Part shown: piece by piece, positions 63,827-64,000 of the stretch
Layout of the letters: every line of letters starts with the position of its first letter
How positions within the stretch are numbered: position 1 is the stretch's first letter
From: G016756615 sp050958605
Lineage (GTDB): Bacteria > Pseudomonadota > Alphaproteobacteria > Rhizobiales > Rhizobiaceae
DNA: 64,000 nucleotides
Reading direction: 5' to 3'
Assembly: GCF_050958605.1 (NCBI RefSeq)
Contig: NZ_JBJHDO010000003.1
Span: forward strand, 535,683-599,682
Made by a program: the position numbers and the translations under genes
The notes under the pieces: generated by a model
Told to the model about the DNA's origin: nothing
What the model saw: only the letters and a program-made list of their open reading frames with translations
Database searches by the model: none

Positions 63827-64000
63827 GCGGCAGCACCATCGTCCCGCTTCAACTCATTTTATAGATTGGCGCCCTATGTTGCCCCTCTCTGTCCTGCCGG
63901 GCATCTCCCCCACAAAGCTACGACATTCACACATCTCACATATCGTCGGCGATCTCTGGAACCCCCCTCATCCGACCTCCGGCGCTTGTGCCGCGGCTTG
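63827..64000. other. intergenic sequence at window edge
   Basis: No gene or site recognised in the last 174 bases. Confidence 0.5.

Overview
The window looks like the chromosome of an alphaproteobacterium of the order Hyphomicrobiales (Rhizobiales), probably Phyllobacteriaceae/Mesorhizobium-like. The basis is the high GC content, a RopA/Omp2b-type porin, DUF1127 and DUF1476 (F1-ATPase zeta) proteins, a eukaryote-type NADP isocitrate dehydrogenase, and the neighbourhoods smpB-dapA-slt and purC-purS-purQ-purL-bolA-grxD. This is inference from gene content; I could not run a database search.

Layout. 1-11 kb: smpB and dapA, then a block of envelope or regulatory genes (small secreted protein, SH3b surface protein, membrane-anchored winged-helix/TPR regulator) lying between dapA and slt, then a major porin and tRNA-Ser. 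11.7-19.8 kb: a TetR gene facing an operon of a complete TRAP transporter, a cyclase-family hydrolase, an SDR, a two-hotdog enoyl-CoA hydratase and an acyl-CoA ligase. This looks like uptake and CoA-dependent breakdown of an unknown carboxylic acid. 20-29 kb: small accessory genes (CAP protein, SRPBCC, ParB-like, class V aminotransferase, aldo/keto reductase, DUF2218, DUF1993, DUF1176) with several palindromic repeats. 28.7-35.1 kb: a leftward operon of flavin reductase, CoxD, CoxE, a split XdhC pair, a MoeA-MobA fusion and an esterase-like hydrolase. This is a maturation kit for a molybdenum hydroxylase whose structural genes are absent here. 35.2-49 kb: mostly housekeeping, with purB, purC, purS, purQ and purL; a MocR/DUF1127 pair lies between purQ and purL.

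49-54 kb: a leftward cluster for a periplasmic tryptophan tryptophylquinone (TTQ) amine dehydrogenase in the order B-E-D-A-cytochrome c, which resembles the aromatic amine dehydrogenase (aau) layout more than the methylamine (mau) one. No mauG, mauF or amicyanin gene is visible. Divergent from it is a membrane protein with two H-x13-H haem-b pairs fused to a tetrahaem c domain. The whole block sits between purL and bolA-grxD. 54-64 kb: bolA, grxD, an MFS exporter, ttcA, rpsD, murI, an SPOUT methyltransferase, icd and a GST.

The most interesting parts are the TTQ dehydrogenase cluster with its divergent multi-haem protein, the orphan Cox-type maturation operon, the uncharacterised TRAP/CoA operon, and two families of palindromic repeats (about 108 bp in two near-identical copies, and a symmetric repeat pair around a DUF1993 gene).
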